Shown: in pieces, positions 62,937 to 64,000 of the stretch
Layout: each line of letters opens with the position of its first letter
How positions within the stretch are numbered: position 1 is the first letter of the stretch
Assembly (NCBI GenBank): GCA_965153355.1
Contig: OZ231127.1
Span: forward strand, 96,906,001-96,970,000
DNA: 64,000 nucleotides
Origin: Flaccisagitta enflata
Taxonomy: Eukaryota > Chaetognatha > Sagittoidea > Aphragmophora
Reading direction: 5' to 3'
The notes under the pieces: model-generated
The model's input: only the letters and a program-made list of their open reading frames with translations
Database searches by the model: none
Told to the model about the DNA's origin: nothing
Made by a program: the position numbers and the translations under genes

Positions 62937-63763
62937 CACGCATCCCAGGAACAAACCCTTGGTGGAAAAAAAGGCCAAGTGTAGTGAACCCCATAGGCAT
63001 GTTATATATTGTAATAGGTACAATTTAAGCCAAAAATAAAAATAATTGGCTTGCAAATTTAGCAGTTGTAGCATTATAGAAGCAAAAATATACCATTTTT
63101 AAGTATTTTTTAAGCTAAAAATTATAAGTTTCCTTTCTTAAACTTTGAAAAAATGGTTGAACAGTGTGGCAATAGTTGCTGAATAATATTTAAACCCTTT
63201 TCATCTAGTTAAGAGGAAGGTTTTCAAATTAAATAAAAAGAAACTACTAAAAAACTACTAATGAACAATAAATACAGGTGTTTTTTGTTATTTTTAAGCC
63301 TTGATTTTCAATCTATCTCTTTAATCTAGTTGTCAGAGATTCAAACATAGGTATTTGTACTGTTATCATACATTTTTATAGTTCTTTTAATTTTTCAGAA
63401 ATATAATCAATAATTTCTTGCTAAAATAATTCTTTTTTGGCTGTTTTAAGCCTTTTTTTTTTGTGCTAATAGAATTAAATTCCCTCCAAACTGGTGTGAT
63501 GGGGTAAAATCATTTAAACAGCAATAATAACCACACTGCTAAGTAGTTTTCAGAAGTTTTTGAAAATGTAACTACCTTTTTTAGCATCAAAAAATATCTA
63601 AAATGCATGATTCTAGCTATTATCAAGCTATGAATGCTATATTTCCAAGCCAATTTTTTTAATTTTTGGCTTTAATTGTACCTAATGCATTGTACAACAT
63701 GCCTAGGGGGTTCACAATACTTGGCCTTTTTTTTCCAACTAGGGTTTGTTCCTGGGATGCGTG
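62937..63763. mobile_element. 827-bp foldback MITE inserted in the right arm
   Basis: The ends CACGCATCCCAGGAACAAAC and GTTTGTTCCTGGGATGCGTG are perfect inverted repeats. The arms extend to about 125 bp (AAAGGCCAAGTGTAGTGAAC against GTTCACAATACTTGGCCTTT). The left inverted-repeat arm has an uninterrupted GTATTTCTCTCT-type sequence at the corresponding place, so this is an insertion. The interior is AT-rich and noncoding. Confidence 0.82.
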
Positions 63764-63952
<189 letters not shown>

Positions 63953-64000
63953 CAAACAAACAGAATGTTGAAAGCTGAGATGGACTGACAGAATAATGCC

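Overview
The window looks like intron-rich, repeat-saturated nuclear DNA of an animal, probably a marine invertebrate; I cannot name the species. The evidence is the recognisable coding material: ADAMTS-type spacer, SRCR and dynein heavy chain sequence in short exons with GT/AG borders. There is no bacterial or viral gene organisation, no rRNA or tRNA, and no CRISPR array. Nearly all long open frames are translations of microsatellites (poly-Ser/Leu, Cys-Val, Arg-Glu, Thr-His and similar) and are not genes.

Two genes are supported. On the minus strand, 41587 to 25607, I assemble a five-exon gene whose four introns are all phase-compatible. It has a signal-peptide-like exon, an exon with the end of an ADAMTS cysteine-rich region plus a complete spacer domain and a Glu/Asp-rich tract, a 30-codon helical exon, and two exons forming one group A SRCR domain that ends at a stop codon. 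The predicted product is 454 residues. An ADAMTS spacer joined to an SRCR domain is an architecture I do not know. On the plus strand, 54194-54365 is an isolated exon resembling the AAA2/AAA3 region of dynein heavy chains.

Region by region: 0-25 kb is intergenic, with microsatellites, two TA-flanked MITEs, minisatellites of about 31, 75 and 113 bp, and many short elements. 25.6-41.6 kb is the SRCR gene; its large intron holds a 2.1-kb tandem duplication and satellite-inflated elements. 42-47 kb is MITEs and simple repeats. 47.3-64 kb is dominated by a large inverted repeat (left arm 47.3-53.1 kb, right arm 60.1 kb to the window end) flanking the dynein exon.

The most unusual repeats are two short-element groups. 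One, called HHE here (hairpin-headed element), has over 20 copies. It begins with a 17-21 nt hairpin whose sequence differs between subfamilies, and the tail of each subfamily is complementary to its own head. The other begins with a GGGCAGCGGCCCC-type hairpin and ends with the same sequence inverted plus a second, covarying hairpin, while the satellite DNA in its middle differs from copy to copy. No transposase or reverse transcriptase was recognised, so all mobile elements here appear non-autonomous.
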